The notes under the pieces: generated by a model
Database searches by the model: none
Seen by the model: only the letters and a program-made list of their open reading frames with translations
What the model was told of the DNA's origin: nothing
Source of the DNA: Mastigias papua
Lineage: Eukaryota; Cnidaria; Scyphozoa; Rhizostomeae; Mastigiidae
DNA: 64,000 nt
Assembly (NCBI GenBank): GCA_964019165.1
Contig: OZ025267.1
Span: forward strand, 9,494,889 to 9,558,888
Direction of reading: 5' to 3'
In this document: one piece after another, positions 63,204 to 64,000 of the stretch
Layout of the letters: each line of letters begins with the position of its first letter
Numbering within the stretch: the first letter of the stretch is position 1
Translations under genes and position numbers: made by a program

Positions 63204-64000
63204 GTAAGATCTACACATTTTTTCATAAGAACAAACCATATAAGAACATAAGGCTTCAAATTCCAAAAAGTTGAGAACATGACAAGTCTTCATAACTTTC
63301 TTTCAAAAAACATAAGATATAAAGAGTAAAATATATATGTAATTTAGATGTCATAAATGTGATGAATATGATGTCTCATCTTACACAATTGAACAGCAAG
63401 TAGAAATCCCCTCAAAAAGCGTTTAAGAAGTGTTAGAATTTTCTTTTTATTTTATCTTATTTAAACAAACTGTTATTTCAAATACCTGTAGTTTTGTCTA
63501 GCCAACAATTTTTCATTGGATGTAATGTGAATTCACAGACATATATATATGCAAAAATTTGACCTGCAGCTCCTTTTCAGAGCAATTATCACCCTTTTGA
63601 GAAATCAGTGCATATGTTAAAGACAAGGAAATTAAGAACATGTTAAGAACATTTTAAGCTTTCAAACCAAAAAAGTTGAGAACATATCTAGGCTTCATCG
63701 AAATTCAATGCTCTTATAAAAGAAACGTGTAGTCCTCTTCATAGCTACTGCATTATATTTAAGCATCATATTTTGTAATTGAAATGCTATATTTTCATAG
63801 AATGGATAATTCAAGAGTAGACAAGACCCTGTTTAATAGTATTTTATGAACGATAAAGGATATGAATGGAACTTCCATTTTAGATATTTCACAATCAACT
63901 ATATAAAATGCGGGAATATCTAACCTTTAAGCAGGCCTTTTCGTTTCACGCGAGCGATCGCTCGCGATCGCGCCAGCACACGCGCAAACCAAACCACGGG
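63204..64000 (+). other. Right-edge intron sequence
   Basis: Probably intron 4 of the CRAL-TRIO gene. No further exon was recognised. The last 60 bases become abruptly GC-rich and contain a perfect 18-bp palindrome. Confidence 0.5.
63949..63966. repeat. 18-bp perfect GC palindrome
   Basis: CGCGAGCGATCGCTCGCG is its own reverse complement and is followed at once by another GATCGC-containing stretch. It resembles in style the palindromes at 28302-28369 and may be an end of a transposon continuing outside the window. Confidence 0.8.

Overview
The window is AT-rich, intron-rich animal nuclear DNA. It holds four complete metazoan genes with GT-AG introns (DNAJB9, RPS3A, RRP8, SGCB), one gene cut by the right edge (CRAL-TRIO), and one tentative gene at the left (MDM1-like). 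The filling is typical of invertebrate genomes: many short decayed copies of non-LTR retrotransposons, Penelope-like elements with GIY-YIG endonuclease remnants, hAT-, Tigger- and ISL2EU-like MITEs, tRNA- and 5S-derived SINE pieces, and long (TA)n tracts. A cnidarian or another early-branching marine invertebrate fits best, but no single sequence proves the taxon. Nothing bacterial (operons, Shine-Dalgarno sites, CRISPR) is present.

Layout: 1-6.5 kb holds a minus-strand exon resembling nuclear protein MDM1, with a possible first exon at 6452-6469. From 6.5 to 16.3 kb there are only transposon relics: a LINE, a 5S-like fragment, nested LINEs, a Tigger-like element carrying a HIRAN-like ORF, and a 2.4 kb element with 18-bp inverted termini. 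DNAJB9/ERdj4 (+) lies at 16502-20651, converging on RPS3A (-) at 23086-32285. RPS3A and RRP8 (+, 36261-42270) are divergent, and about 4 kb of repeats including an exact 206-bp-period satellite separates them. Beta-sarcoglycan SGCB (+) occupies 45089-53388. From 53.4 to 60.1 kb there is mostly repeat-derived sequence, then the first four coding exons of a CRAL-TRIO lipid-binding protein (+, 60160-63203).

The genes are ordinary housekeeping or membrane genes (ER chaperone cofactor, ribosomal protein, rRNA methyltransferase, dystrophin-complex subunit) and do not form one pathway. The exon models were assembled by hand. Reading frame is kept across every junction, and the totals (216, 264, 526 and 309 codons) match or approach the known families.

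The most notable non-gene signal is a set of three Penelope-like fragments, all inside host introns. Each is 5'-truncated and capped by an inverted terminal repeat. The repeats carry a CTGANGA...GAAA hammerhead-ribozyme-like core, and in one copy the stem III sequence (ACGT) is self-complementary.
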